Shown here: positions 7,758 to 16,678 of the stretch, piece after piece
How the letters are laid out: each line of letters begins with the position of its first letter
How positions within the stretch are numbered: position 1 is the first letter of the stretch
Source of the DNA: Haliscomenobacter sp040401995
GTDB lineage: Bacteria > Bacteroidota > Bacteroidia > Chitinophagales > Saprospiraceae
Assembly (NCBI GenBank): GCA_040401995.1
Contig: JBBANM010000031.1
Coordinates: forward strand, 1 to 64,000
Direction: 5' to 3'
Length of the DNA: 64,000 nucleotides
Notes under the pieces: model-generated
What the model was told of the DNA's origin: nothing
Database searches by the model: none
Seen by the model: only the letters and a program-made list of their open reading frames with translations
Position numbers and translations under genes: made by a program

Positions 7758-9032
7758 ATGATCAATCTTTCTCCCGGAACATCTTCGGCGCTGGTAAGCG
7801 TTGAAAACATCTACAAAGCTAAGGTGCGCCTCAAAGGGGTGGCTGAGCAAACGCCGTTGCTGTACAACGCTAACATTTCTGATCAATTTGGATGTAAAGT
7901 ATACCTCAAACGGGAAGATCTTCAAGTTGTACGTTCCTACAAAATCCGCGGTGCTTTCAATAAAATGGCTTCTTTGTCAAAAGAGCAGTTGTCGAAAGGC
8001 GTCGTATGTGCAAGCGCGGGCAACCATGCCCAAGGCGTAGCTTTTGCCTGCCAAAAGATGCAAATCCCAGGCGCTATTTACATGCCCAGCGTTACTCCGC
8101 TGCAAAAAGTCAATAAGGTTAAGCTATTCGGCAAGCAATATGTAGATGTGATCCTCACCGGAGATACTTTTGATGATGCTTATGCTGAAGCTTTGGCTTT
8201 TTGCAATAAAGAAGGTAAGGCGTTTATCCACCCTTTTGACGATGAAAAAGTTATTGAAGGTCAGGGTACAGTGGGGCTAGAAATTCTGGAAGAGTGTCCC
8301 GATCCCATCGATTATGTTTTTGTAGCCATCGGCGGTGGCGGACTTATTTCTGGACTTGGCAGCTATTTCAAGCAAATCAGTCCAGCAACCAAGATCATCG
8401 GCGTTGAACCTACCGGCGCGCCTGCTATGAAACAAGCGCTTTTGATGGGTGAAGTGGTCACTTTGGATCAAATTGATTCTTTTGTGGACGGCGCAGCAGT
8501 AAAAAGGGTAGGGGAGAAAAATTTTAAGATCGCCCAAGAAGTAGTCGAAGAGGTAGTTTTAGTGGACGAGGGCAAGGTTTGTACTACCATTTTGCAATTG
8601 TACAATGAGGAAGGCATCGTGGTAGAACCCGCAGGAGCATTAGCGATTGCGGCTTTGGATCAGTACCGCGAGCAAATTAAGGGCAAAACCGTAGTATGTG
8701 TAGTCAGTGGTAGCAACAACGACATCACCCGCACCGAAGAAATTAAAGAAAAATCCTTGTTGTACGAGGGTTTGAAACACTACTTCATCATCCGATTTCC
8801 CCAACGGGCGGGGGCCTTACGCGAATTCCTCAACAACGTACTTAGCCCGACTGATGACATCACCCATTTTGAATACACCAAAAAACACAACCGGGAATCT
8901 GGCCCCGCTTTGGTTGGTATTCAAACGGAACGCAAAGAAGACTACGAAGGCTTGATTCAGCGCATGGAGCAATACCGAATCAATTACCAGACCCTCAACG
9001 ACCAGAAAATGCTTTTCGACTTATTGATATAA
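7758..9032 (+). CDS. ilvA: threonine ammonia-lyase (threonine dehydratase)
   Basis: A 424-residue PLP enzyme of the serine/threonine dehydratase family. The PLP lysine lies in SYKIRGAFNKM, the phosphate-binding glycine loop in GGGGLISGLGSYFK, and ASAGNHAQGVAFACQ is the substrate loop. About 100 C-terminal residues (from YFIIRFPQRAGALREFLN) form one ACT-like regulatory domain, which fits the shorter isoleucine-regulated or single-ACT form. It makes 2-oxobutanoate for isoleucine synthesis, and its position behind ilvC supports the biosynthetic rather than catabolic role. Confidence 0.93.
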   Translation: MINLSPGTSSALVSVENIYKAKVRLKGVAEQTPLLYNANISDQFGCKVYLKREDLQVVRSYKIRGAFNKMASLSKEQLSKGVVCASAGNHAQGVAFACQKMQIPGAIYMPSVTPLQKVNKVKLFGKQYVDVILTGDTFDDAYAEALAFCNKEGKAFIHPFDDEKVIEGQGTVGLEILEECPDPIDYVFVAIGGGGLISGLGSYFKQISPATKIIGVEPTGAPAMKQALLMGEVVTLDQIDSFVDGAAVKRVGEKNFKIAQEVVEEVVLVDEGKVCTTILQLYNEEGIVVEPAGALAIAALDQYREQIKGKTVVCVVSGSNNDITRTEEIKEKSLLYEGLKHYFIIRFPQRAGALREFLNNVLSPTDDITHFEYTKKHNRESGPALVGIQTERKEDYEGLIQRMEQYRINYQTLNDQKMLFDLLI

Positions 9033-9419
9033 GTCAACGGGCTAAAGCCCATTGCTACAACATGTATCGAGGCTACGCCTCTTTTACCTGCCCATAACTA
9101 TGTGTATTGTAGGTTTTAAAAAAGCCTAATGTTTGGCTATTCGTTGGAATCGATTCTTCATTTAGCTCTACCACAATGCCAAGGAGCTTGGAAGAGCCAT
9201 CGGCTCGATCAAATGTTGTAACGCCGGATTTCAATCCGGCGAGAATGGCCAAGTTTGTAAATGAGTGCCATCGGCACGGAACATATAAATCACCTTAGGA
9301 GCGATTAAATAACAAATTAACTCACTGAATCCAGACTTGAATCAGCGGGTTGACAATTGTTGTATTGTTACGTTGCAGCCTGAACGAAAAATCTGCTATG
9401 GAGTTCAACAGCCCTGTGG
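9033..9419. repeat. non-coding region with five short palindromes and a solo family-A terminus
   Basis: No credible gene. Five short palindromes follow each other: GGGCTAAAGCCC (9039-9050), GAGGCTACGCCTC (9069-9081), GAGCCATCGGCTC (9194-9206), CGCCGGATT/AATCCGGCG (9222-9241) and GTGCCATCGGCAC (9265-9277). At 9296-9322, the sequence from TTAGGAGCGATTAAAT resembles the terminal repeat of the snap-back element at 33234 without a partner end. A 98-codon frame on the plus strand across this region overlaps the EVE gene and looks like chance. Confidence 0.6.
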
Positions 9420-9836
9420 CTACTCCCAAGTCGTTTCTCCCAATTCCAAAATTTTTTCAAATTCCGCTTCCGTCACTGGCATAACCGATAAACGGCTTTG
9501 GCGGATAAGTCCAATCTGTTGCAATTCCGGTATGGATTTGATTTCTTTTAGCGTTACCGGGCGTTGCAAGCGTTTGAGCGGCGCTACTTCTACCACCGAC
9601 CAATCTCCTTCAGTTGCCGTTGGATCTGGATAATGCTCATGAATAACCCGACAAATGGCCACTACTTCCAATCCTTGTTGACTGTGGTAAAAAAGTACCG
9701 GATCCCCTTCATGCATCGCGCGGAGGTTGTTGCGGGCGGCGTAATTACGCACCCCATCCCACATGGATTTGCCAAGGCGCTCTAGGTCGTCGTAGCTAAA
9801 GGCATCGGGTTCGGATTTGATTAACCAGTAACTCAT
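9420..9836 (-). CDS. EVE-domain protein
   Basis: A 138-residue EVE domain (PUA-like fold; THYN1/YciO-type annotation in databases). The start was set at 9836 because the protein then begins MSYWLIKSEPDAFSYDDL, the family's invariant N-terminus; the track's earlier start adds 27 unrelated residues. Further family blocks are MWDGVRNYAARNNLRAM and GDPVLFYHSQQ. EVE domains bind modified bases in DNA or RNA in other systems; the housekeeping form seen here has no known substrate. It is last in a minus-strand run with a SpoU methyltransferase, so RNA modification is a plausible theme. Confidence 0.9.
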   Translation of the reverse strand: MSYWLIKSEPDAFSYDDLERLGKSMWDGVRNYAARNNLRAMHEGDPVLFYHSQQGLEVVAICRVIHEHYPDPTATEGDWSVVEVAPLKRLQRPVTLKEIKSIPELQQIGLIRQSRLSVMPVTEAEFEKILELGETTWE

Positions 9837-9862
9837 GGTGTTGATTTTTTTAAGAAAATTGT

Positions 9863-10399
9863 CTACTCCCGAAATTTCCATTGCCGGAACAATTCCCAAG
9901 TTACAATTCCTATACAAACTGCAATGTTGAAGGAATGTTTAGCACCATATTGGGGCACTTCGATGGCCCCATCTACGATTTTCATCACTTCGTCGCTCAC
10001 GCCGACTACTTCATTGCCGAATACTAAAGCTATTTTTCCATTCTCTGGGAACGAAAAACTTTCCAATGACTGGCTGTTTTCGGCTTGCTCTACCGCCCAT
10101 ACTTGCCAACCTTCCGCTTTTAACGCAAGAACCGCTTCAGCTGGATCGGAAAAATATTGCCAATCAACTGATTCTGTTGCACCGATAGCCGTTTTTAGAA
10201 TTTCTTTGTGCGGCGGCGTAGCAGTAATGCCACAAAGGTATATTTTCTCCAGGGCAAAACCGTCGGCAGTACGAAATGCAGAACCGGTATTTAATCCCGA
10301 ACGCACATTGTCGAGTACCAACGCAATGGGGGTTTTTGCCTGTTTTTTGAATTCGACAATGCTGATCCGTTGCAGTTCCAGCAAGTTTTTTTTGCGCAT
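9863..10399 (-). CDS. TrmH/SpoU-family RNA 2'-O-methyltransferase
   Basis: About 178 residues of the SPOUT class. Motif 1 is LVLDNVRSGLNTGSAFRTADGF, motif 2 IALVFGNEVVGVSDEVM and motif 3 EVPQYGAKHSFNIAVCIGI, where the Asn-Val (here Asn-Ile) and the knot are conserved. There is no N-terminal RNA-binding extension, as in small TrmL/TrmH-like enzymes. I start at the ATG at 10399; a TTG at 10405 would overlap the previous gene's stop. The substrate nucleotide cannot be told from sequence. It is coupled to the upstream GT-C gene. Confidence 0.9.
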   Translation of the reverse strand: MRKKNLLELQRISIVEFKKQAKTPIALVLDNVRSGLNTGSAFRTADGFALEKIYLCGITATPPHKEILKTAIGATESVDWQYFSDPAEAVLALKAEGWQVWAVEQAENSQSLESFSFPENGKIALVFGNEVVGVSDEVMKIVDGAIEVPQYGAKHSFNIAVCIGIVTWELFRQWKFRE

Positions 10400-10401
10400 A
10401 C

Positions 10402-11805
10402 TCAATCCACTTTTTTGAATAAAATGGCCGATAAAAAGCCTTGGCGGAATACCACTTCCTGCCGCCAGTCGTGAAATAGAGTGTTCAACTCCGCATCCGA
10501 AAAATCATTCATGGTACGAAGGTATAAAATGTAGGATTGCTGGTGGAGGTCTTTAGCGACAAATCCGGTTTGGCGATTCGAAAGATCGCGCCAACCCACA
10601 GCGCCAATTTCTGGAAAAGCGGTTCCAACGGCGTTCAAGGAGATCTTTTTCGCATCCAGGTAAGCAATCATTTTTTGTCGCAAAGCGTAATGGGGCCAAT
10701 GTGCTAAGGTGGTGTCCCAACTTTGGGCAATATGCCGAGGATAAATCCAAAGATGACCCGTTAAAAGCCCAAATGTTACCAAAGCAAGCAAGAAAGACTT
10801 CCACCGATTGTGCAAACAACTTTTAAGCAGCACGACGACAAACAGCAGATCGGTACTCAAAAAAAACGGCAGCAAATACCGGTGAAGGTTAACCCCTTTA
10901 AATGCTAAAAAACTATACCCTTCAACTATGATCATGACCAGCGACAAAATGCCAAGCTTACCCACGAATTCGAGCTTCCAAGGTGCTTGCCAAGTCCGCC
11001 AAACAACGATTGCCGCAATACCTATTGACAACCAAAGAAAGATACGGCCATAATCCAGGATGCGCCAAATGAGAATGGCGCCATTGCGAGCTAGCCCAAT
11101 GCCATCAACCCGTTCAAAACTTAGCGCCCAAGGTGAATCAGCATGATACCCGACCCAACCTCGATAATGGAAATGCAAAGCCAAAAAAGCCAAGGCAAGT
11201 AAACCAGCGGGAAGGTAAGTCGCCATTTTTTTGAGCCAAAAACGCCAGTTAAAATCTGATCTTGAAGCCGATAAAACCTCGAAAAAATACAGTCCAGCTG
11301 TGGCCATCATACCACGCATACTGGTAGCCGCCATCATCACCGCTCCCAGCATCAACCAGATTCGTTGATTGGTCCAGATTCCATAAAGTCCTAGAAGAAA
11401 TCCAGCGGCGATAACATTATCTGGGCTGACGAGCGTGTTTTGGGTAACCCAAACTGGATCAACAAAAACTAGTAAGGGCAGCCAGTTTCCCGCTCGCGGG
11501 TGCAAGCGGTCGCCCAATTTTTCCAATACCGCAATCGATATCAAAATAAATGGCAATACCGCAAAATGACTTACCGGCAATGATTTTCCAAAAATGAACC
11601 ATAACATTGCCAGGTACATTCCAAAACCCGGCGGATGCCCGCTGTCGATAACAGCGGGCAACAGCAGGTATTGGAAACGATGATCAAAAAACCATTGTGC
11701 TTGTCGCGAAGCCAACTGGGTCGTATCCCAGAAAAAAGGATGGTTACGGGATAAGTAAAGTCCTAGAACAGCCAGTGCGGCATATATCCAGAAGGAAATT
11801 TTCAT
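10402..11805 (-). CDS. GT-C-type integral membrane glycosyltransferase-like protein
   Basis: A 467-residue multi-span membrane protein with around ten hydrophobic segments. The first periplasmic loop has the acidic motif FWDTTQLASRQAQWFFDHRF followed by DSGHPPGFGMYLA, features of lipid-linked-sugar GT-C enzymes (ArnT/PMT-like, GT39/GT83), where an early Asp is catalytic. The C-terminal 120 residues are soluble. It probably transfers a sugar from a polyprenyl carrier on the outer face of the inner membrane; acceptor unknown. Its ATG overlaps the pyrG stop by four bases, so it is translationally coupled to pyrG, an odd partnership. Confidence 0.75.
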   Translation of the reverse strand: MKISFWIYAALAVLGLYLSRNHPFFWDTTQLASRQAQWFFDHRFQYLLLPAVIDSGHPPGFGMYLAMLWFIFGKSLPVSHFAVLPFILISIAVLEKLGDRLHPRAGNWLPLLVFVDPVWVTQNTLVSPDNVIAAGFLLGLYGIWTNQRIWLMLGAVMMAATSMRGMMATAGLYFFEVLSASRSDFNWRFWLKKMATYLPAGLLALAFLALHFHYRGWVGYHADSPWALSFERVDGIGLARNGAILIWRILDYGRIFLWLSIGIAAIVVWRTWQAPWKLEFVGKLGILSLVMIIVEGYSFLAFKGVNLHRYLLPFFLSTDLLFVVVLLKSCLHNRWKSFLLALVTFGLLTGHLWIYPRHIAQSWDTTLAHWPHYALRQKMIAYLDAKKISLNAVGTAFPEIGAVGWRDLSNRQTGFVAKDLHQQSYILYLRTMNDFSDAELNTLFHDWRQEVVFRQGFLSAILFKKVD

Positions 11806-13418
11806 TTCTGTTTTTTGTACTCCATGGCCGCTTTAACAAAATCAACAAAAAGCGGGTGTGGATTCTCAACTGTACTCTTTAATTCCGGGTGGAATTGCAC
11901 CCCAATAAACCAGGGATGCCCTTTTAGTTCAACAATCTCCACCAAATCCGATTCTGGGTTGATACCGGTAGAAATAAAGCCCGATTGCTCGTATTGCTCT
12001 TTGTACACATTGTTGAATTCAAAACGATGGCGATGGCGTTCGCTGATTTTTAGTTTGCCATAGATCTGTGCGGCTTTTGATTTGCGGCGCAGTTCGCAAT
12101 CATAGGCGCCTAAGCGCATGGTACCGCCTTTCATAGTGATTTTCTTCTGCTCCGGCATCATATCGATAACCGGGTACAAGGTTTCTTCGTCCACTTCGGT
12201 AGAGGATGCTTCAAGCAATCCAAGAACATTCTGAGCGTATTCCACCACTGCACACTGCATGCCTAGACAGATGCCAAAAAATGGGATTTTGTTTTCTCGT
12301 ACGTGCTGAATGGCGCGAATCTTGCCTTCAATCCCCCGCAAACCAAAACCTGGAGCAACCAGAATACCATCCAAACCCTGAAGTCGCTGGAGGAACTCTT
12401 CTTGGCTGCCTTCCAAATGCTTGGAGTGAATGGGATCAACGATCACTTTACACTCGTTCATCGCTCCGGCATGGATGAACGACTCGTATATCGATTTATA
12501 CGCGTCTTGGAGCTCATTGTATTTACCCACTAGACCAATGCGAACAGTATAGACGGGGTTTTTGAGTTTTGCCAGGAAGTTTTTCCAGGCAGAAAGATCG
12601 GGCTCGCGGCGATCTTGGAGGCGAAGTTTGGTCAGCACCGTAGCATCCAAACGCTCTTTCAGCATCAGCAAAGGCACATCGTAGATGGTTTCGGCATCCA
12701 TGGCTTCGATTACCGAGCCTACGTCGACATTGCAAAAAAGCGCCAATTTGCGACGAATGTCCATGGTCAATGGGAATTCAGTACGGCAGACGAGGATATC
12801 GGGCTGAATTCCAGTATTCAACAATTCTTTAACCGAATGTTGGGTGGGTTTGGTTTTTAGTTCTTTGGCCGCTTTGAGGTAGGGGATCAAAGTAAGGTGA
12901 ATCACCAAACAATTGTCAATCCCCAGTTCCCAGCGCAATTGGCGCAAGGATTCCAAATAAGGCAAGGATTCAATATCGCCAACCGTACCGCCGAGCTCCG
13001 TAATGACGATGTCGTGTTTTTGCCCGTCGCCGAGCAATTGCACCCTTCTTTTGATTTCATCGGTGATGTGAGGTACCACCTGAACCGTTTTTCCCAGATA
13101 CGCGCCGGCTCGTTCCTGATCGATTACCGTTTGGTAGATCCTACCGGTGGTAACGTTGTTCGCTTGCGAAGTTGGCGTGTTAAGAAATCGTTCGTAGTGG
13201 CCGAGATCAAGATCGGTTTCGGCGCCGTCGTCGGTGACGAAACATTCCCCGTGTTCATAGGGGTTGAGCGTACCAGGATCCACGTTGATGTAAGGATCGA
13301 ATTTTTGGATCGTTACGGAGAAGCCTCTGGCTTGCAGTAGTTTGGCTAAGGATGCGGAGATAATGCCTTTGCCTAAAGAAGAAGTTACGCCGCCCGTAAC
13401 AAAAATATACTTGGTCAT
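11802..13418 (-). CDS. pyrG: CTP synthase
   Basis: A 538-residue glutamine-dependent CTP synthase, making CTP from UTP, ATP and glutamine. The synthetase domain opens with FVTGGVTSSLGKGIISASLA, the ATP-binding P-loop region, and includes YEHGECFVTDDGAETDLDLG. The class I amidotransferase domain has the nucleophile in FFGICLGMQCAVVEYA and the His-Glu pair in GVQFHPELKS. Length and order are standard. It is first in a minus-strand run with a GT-C protein, SpoU methyltransferase and EVE protein and has a good promoter match upstream. Confidence 0.97.
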   Translation of the reverse strand: MTKYIFVTGGVTSSLGKGIISASLAKLLQARGFSVTIQKFDPYINVDPGTLNPYEHGECFVTDDGAETDLDLGHYERFLNTPTSQANNVTTGRIYQTVIDQERAGAYLGKTVQVVPHITDEIKRRVQLLGDGQKHDIVITELGGTVGDIESLPYLESLRQLRWELGIDNCLVIHLTLIPYLKAAKELKTKPTQHSVKELLNTGIQPDILVCRTEFPLTMDIRRKLALFCNVDVGSVIEAMDAETIYDVPLLMLKERLDATVLTKLRLQDRREPDLSAWKNFLAKLKNPVYTVRIGLVGKYNELQDAYKSIYESFIHAGAMNECKVIVDPIHSKHLEGSQEEFLQRLQGLDGILVAPGFGLRGIEGKIRAIQHVRENKIPFFGICLGMQCAVVEYAQNVLGLLEASSTEVDEETLYPVIDMMPEQKKITMKGGTMRLGAYDCELRRKSKAAQIYGKLKISERHRHRFEFNNVYKEQYEQSGFISTGINPESDLVEIVELKGHPWFIGVQFHPELKSTVENPHPLFVDFVKAAMEYKKQK

Positions 13419-13443
13419 AATTAAAAAAGCTTGTTACGGATCA

Positions 13444-13476
13444 CAAAGTTAGGTAAAACAGAACAGGAAAGAGCAA
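13444..13476 (-). promoter_or_regulatory. Bacteroidota-type promoter for pyrG
   Basis: On the minus strand TAACTTTG (13451-13444) is preceded by TTG (13476-13474) with a 22-base spacer, within the 17-23 range of the phylum's promoters. The leader to the ATG at 13418 would be about 20 bases. Confidence 0.6.
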
Positions 13477-13605
13477 GGAATTAATTTTTCGCAAAAAAAA
13501 GAACGAATTACTTGCATTTAATGTTAATTATTTGTAAACTTAAAGTTACTTAGGTGTAAATAATTTTCAAACCATCCTGTAAAGGAACAAAATCGAAAGC
13601 AAAAA

Positions 13606-14547
13606 ATGGGCATGATTCAGAAAATGGCAGTTTTTTGGGGTGTTTTTTTTACCCTTAGCGCCTCTTTTGGCCAAAGCAAAGTGGCCTTTTTAGAATCTGA
13701 AGGAAAAAACTCAGGGATCAATTCAAAAAATCTACTGACTTCTACCAGCGCGATACCTTTTGTTAAAGCAGGTAATTTACTTTTGGTGAATGCGGAATTG
13801 GGTGCCAAATCAGGCGTTTTTATACTGGATACTGGCGCGCCTACCCTCGTGATCAATTACGGGGGTAGACGCAAAAAAATTCCAGCTCAAGGCGTAACCG
13901 GTTCATTGATGGTAGAAGATACCCTGGTTAAGGAATTTCGCTGGAACAATACCGAATGGAACAATGTCAATGGCCTAACGGTAGATATGAAGCATTTTGA
14001 AGACGTTTCAAGTAGAGATTTGAAAGGTCTCATCGGCTACGAGATTTTGAGAAACTACGATATGGTGGTTGACCCTGCCGGGCAAACGATTGAATTATTT
14101 AGCAGCCGAAAAAATTTGTCTTACGACCCAGATCAGGTGTTGACAATGATCCCGATGGTACAACAAGACCATCTTCCAGTTGTAGAAGTGCAAATCAACG
14201 GCAAAAAAGTTTTGCTGGGGATTGATACGGGGGCGGAAATCAATTTTTTGGATCAGCGTTTGATCGACGGCGGAGAATTAGGCCCAAGCGAGGCGATTGG
14301 ATCAAATTTGATCAAGGGGCTGGACAACAATGAAAAACGCAATCAGAAACTGCTTTTTGATTCCGTTACAGTAGGCGGGATCGTGATGAAGGATCAAATT
14401 TTTGCGATTACTGATTTGAGCAAGCTTTTCCCAACCAGTAACGGTTTGAAAATTCAAGGATTAGTAGGCAATGCTTTTTTGAACCAGTTTCGCTACAGTA
14501 TGAACTATCGCAGAGGAACTTTTTCGATTATAAATTTTGTAAGATAA
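13606..14547 (+). CDS. secreted retropepsin-like aspartic protease with two active-site halves
   Basis: A 313-residue protein with an N-terminal signal peptide (MAVFWGVFFTLSASFGQS after a short start). Two repeated aspartyl-protease halves are visible: GVFILDTGAPTLVINYGG about residue 78 and LLGIDTGAEINFLDQRL about residue 204, each followed by a hydrophobic-Gly segment (LKGLIGYEIL and IQGLVGNAFLNQF). The double DTGA layout means one chain could form the complete site, as in pepsin-like or PerP/clan AA bacterial proteases. Substrate unknown; periplasmic or surface location is inferred. ATG at 13606, 13612 or 13624 could each be the start. It is a single-gene unit facing the convergent gene at 14649. 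Confidence 0.8.
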   Translation: MGMIQKMAVFWGVFFTLSASFGQSKVAFLESEGKNSGINSKNLLTSTSAIPFVKAGNLLLVNAELGAKSGVFILDTGAPTLVINYGGRRKKIPAQGVTGSLMVEDTLVKEFRWNNTEWNNVNGLTVDMKHFEDVSSRDLKGLIGYEILRNYDMVVDPAGQTIELFSSRKNLSYDPDQVLTMIPMVQQDHLPVVEVQINGKKVLLGIDTGAEINFLDQRLIDGGELGPSEAIGSNLIKGLDNNEKRNQKLLFDSVTVGGIVMKDQIFAITDLSKLFPTSNGLKIQGLVGNAFLNQFRYSMNYRRGTFSIINFVR

Positions 14548-14569
14548 TTGAGTAAAATTAGTACGCTGT

Positions 14570-14606
14570 AAAAAAAACGGCGCTTAAGATTGAACTTGAG
14601 CGCCGT
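14570..14606 (-). terminator. Rho-independent terminator for the T9SS protein gene
   Basis: ACGGCGCTTAAG (14577-14588) pairs with CTTGAGCGCCGT (14595-14606) with one wobble and a 6-base loop. Read on the minus strand it is followed by eight T residues (complement of the A-run at 14570-14577), so it ends the gene that stops at 14649. It lies between convergent genes and may also slow plus-strand transcription. Confidence 0.85.
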
Positions 14607-14648
14607 TGTAGTTATATGTGTTTGGGTTAGAAACCCTTGCTTTTAAGC

Positions 14649-16481
14649 TTATTGAACGATGAAACGCTGAGCGTGATCTTCGAACTTCACGATGTACATA
14701 CCTTTTTCAAGGCCTTCCAAAGTAGCGTGGTCAGCTTCAAAACCATAACGGATCAATTGACCGTTGATGTTGAAGATACCGTAAGAAACAACTTGCTTAC
14801 CGAAGTTCAAAACGCCGTTTGCTGAAACTGGGTTTGGATAAACCGGGTTAGCAGCAGCAAGAGCGCGCTGGATTTCACGCAAAGAAGTAGTCAAGTTTAC
14901 CAAAATTGGGTTGTCAGTAAAGTTAGCACCAGCAAGAGCTGGAGAACCAGCTACTGGACGGAAGTCAGGAGCGGTAGAAGAAGCCAATGGATTAACCAAT
15001 ACCGTACCAGCCGTGAAAGCTACGGGGTTGATGTTGTTGGCCAAAGGACCTGTTTGACGCAAACCAGCATTAACAGCTGCAAATTTTGCAGTACCTCTTG
15101 AGATTCTAGCGAATTCAAGCAAACCGTTAGCTGTAGAGTCAACTGGTGAAGAGGCAGCAGCAGTGTTTACGATCAAGTTATTGGTAAAGAAGATTTGCTT
15201 CTTCTGTACATCAACTGCCGTGTTTGGATTTGTCAACGCATAAGCAGCTGGCAAATTGGTGTTGCGTACGCAGCTATCTCCATCAATCATCAAGAAGTTG
15301 CGGTAACCCATGAAAATAGTGTTGACGATACGTAGAGAAGAGTTTCTACGGATACGTGCACCACGACGGAAAGCAGCTCTAGCAACTGAGTTTAACTGAG
15401 AATAAGTAGTTCCAACAGGAACTGGTCCTACCATGGTGTAGTTTGAGAAAACTGCAGAAGTGAATGGGAATCTCGCTAAGCTGGCAGTACCCGTTGCTTC
15501 GTTATCACTCTCAAAACCTTCTGATGTTGAAGCGCCTGAAGGCAACGCATAAGTACCATCGTAGTATGCAGAGTCGCGAATAGCAATACCAAACTGGTTC
15601 AAACCAGAGTAACCGTTATCAGTATCAAAATCGTCGTCTGTACCTTTAAATGCAATCAAGTTATTGCTGTTAACTGCACCACCAAACCACTCAAAAGAGT
15701 CATCGTTTGAAAAGGAAACTTGTACGTTTCTTACTTCAGTAGCAGAGCCAACAGCTCCAAGCGTAAGACCGTTGATTTCTTGGTTTACATCGAAAGCCAA
15801 ACCGCCAAATTCCAAACGAAGGTAACGAATGATACCTGAGTTATCTGTGTTGTCAGTTCCACCGATGAAACCAATGCTTGGGTCGAAAGTAACTTTGTTG
15901 AAACCTTCTAATTGTACGTTGTTGTTGGTAGTACCGTTCAATAGGTTGTGGATACCACGACCACAAATTACCAAACCGCCCCAGTCAGCACGTTCCCGTT
16001 TTCCAGCATCTTTAGCTGAAGTGAATACAACAGGATTAGCAGCAGTACCAGTGATTTCAATTTGCGCACCACGTTCTACTACCAATGTAGCATAGTTTTT
16101 TGGGGTAGTTGCCAAATCAGCAGTTGCACGAATTACAGTACCAGCAGGGATAGTCAATTTTGCACCGCTTTTAACTACGATAAAACCTTTCAAAAGGTAA
16201 ACCTTAGTAGCGTCAAGTGTCAAATTTGAAGTGATAAATCTTTCACCACGAACAGGTAACGATGTCAACATACCATTCAAGGTAGTGGTGTCGGTTGGTG
16301 CGGGGTAAGTAGTAGTTTTTGGATCAAAATTGGTCCAACCTTTTGTCCAGTCTTTTGCTGCGTCAGCATCCAATGCACCAACGTAGCTAGTCTTTACAAA
16401 TCTAAAGCCTGACTGTGCAGACAAAGAAGGCATGCAAAAAACAGAAAGCAAAACCAAAGTAAAAAGTAGATTCTTCTTCAT
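14649..16481 (-). CDS. T9SS-exported right-handed beta-helix-like protein, partner of the TonB-dependent receptor
   Basis: A 610-residue secreted protein. The start was moved to 16481 to give the signal peptide MKKNLLFTLVLLSVFCMPSLSAQ. The middle contains repeated hydrophobic-turn units (YATLVVERGAQIEITGTAANP, GLVICGRGIHNLLNG, GIIRYLRLEFGGLAF) and DDDFDTDNGYSG acidic segments, as in beta-helix proteins. The last 80 residues are a type A T9SS sorting domain (YPNPVSANGVLNF, FNINGQLIRYG, LEKGMYIVKFEDHAQRFIV). It lies downstream of the TonB-dependent receptor on the same strand. Such receptor-helix pairs are frequent in the phylum and their ligand is generally undetermined. Function unknown. Confidence 0.8.
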   Translation of the reverse strand: MKKNLLFTLVLLSVFCMPSLSAQSGFRFVKTSYVGALDADAAKDWTKGWTNFDPKTTTYPAPTDTTTLNGMLTSLPVRGERFITSNLTLDATKVYLLKGFIVVKSGAKLTIPAGTVIRATADLATTPKNYATLVVERGAQIEITGTAANPVVFTSAKDAGKRERADWGGLVICGRGIHNLLNGTTNNNVQLEGFNKVTFDPSIGFIGGTDNTDNSGIIRYLRLEFGGLAFDVNQEINGLTLGAVGSATEVRNVQVSFSNDDSFEWFGGAVNSNNLIAFKGTDDDFDTDNGYSGLNQFGIAIRDSAYYDGTYALPSGASTSEGFESDNEATGTASLARFPFTSAVFSNYTMVGPVPVGTTYSQLNSVARAAFRRGARIRRNSSLRIVNTIFMGYRNFLMIDGDSCVRNTNLPAAYALTNPNTAVDVQKKQIFFTNNLIVNTAAASSPVDSTANGLLEFARISRGTAKFAAVNAGLRQTGPLANNINPVAFTAGTVLVNPLASSTAPDFRPVAGSPALAGANFTDNPILVNLTTSLREIQRALAAANPVYPNPVSANGVLNFGKQVVSYGIFNINGQLIRYGFEADHATLEGLEKGMYIVKFEDHAQRFIVQ

Positions 16482-16611
16482 TTTGAATAGGTTTTTTATA
16501 AAAATTATCACAAAATTCGTCAAATAGAATTAACTGTGTGTTAACCCAGTTTTACCAGTTCATTAACGAATTTCTTAAAGCCGATTTTGATTGTAAATTT
16601 TGGTGTTAGTC

Positions 16612-16638
16612 GGTTTGAGTTTATGGAAAACTCAAACC
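16612..16638. terminator. 11-bp hairpin between the receptor and the T9SS protein gene
   Basis: GGTTTGAGTTT (16612-16622) pairs perfectly with 16628-16638 around a 5-base loop. It lies between two minus-strand genes. On the minus strand only scattered T residues follow, so it may be a partial terminator that sets the ratio of receptor to secreted partner. Confidence 0.45.
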
Positions 16639-16678
16639 AGCAAACTTCCGCGTAAATGGCTCAGCCATTATGTCTTAT

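Noticed and set aside
9337..9633. A 98-codon plus-strand frame across the ilvA-EVE gap.
   Set aside because: Half of it is antisense to the EVE gene, and its other half is palindromic repeat.
12897..13340. A 147-codon plus-strand frame opposite pyrG.
   Set aside because: Antisense shadow of a strongly conserved enzyme; no independent evidence of coding.
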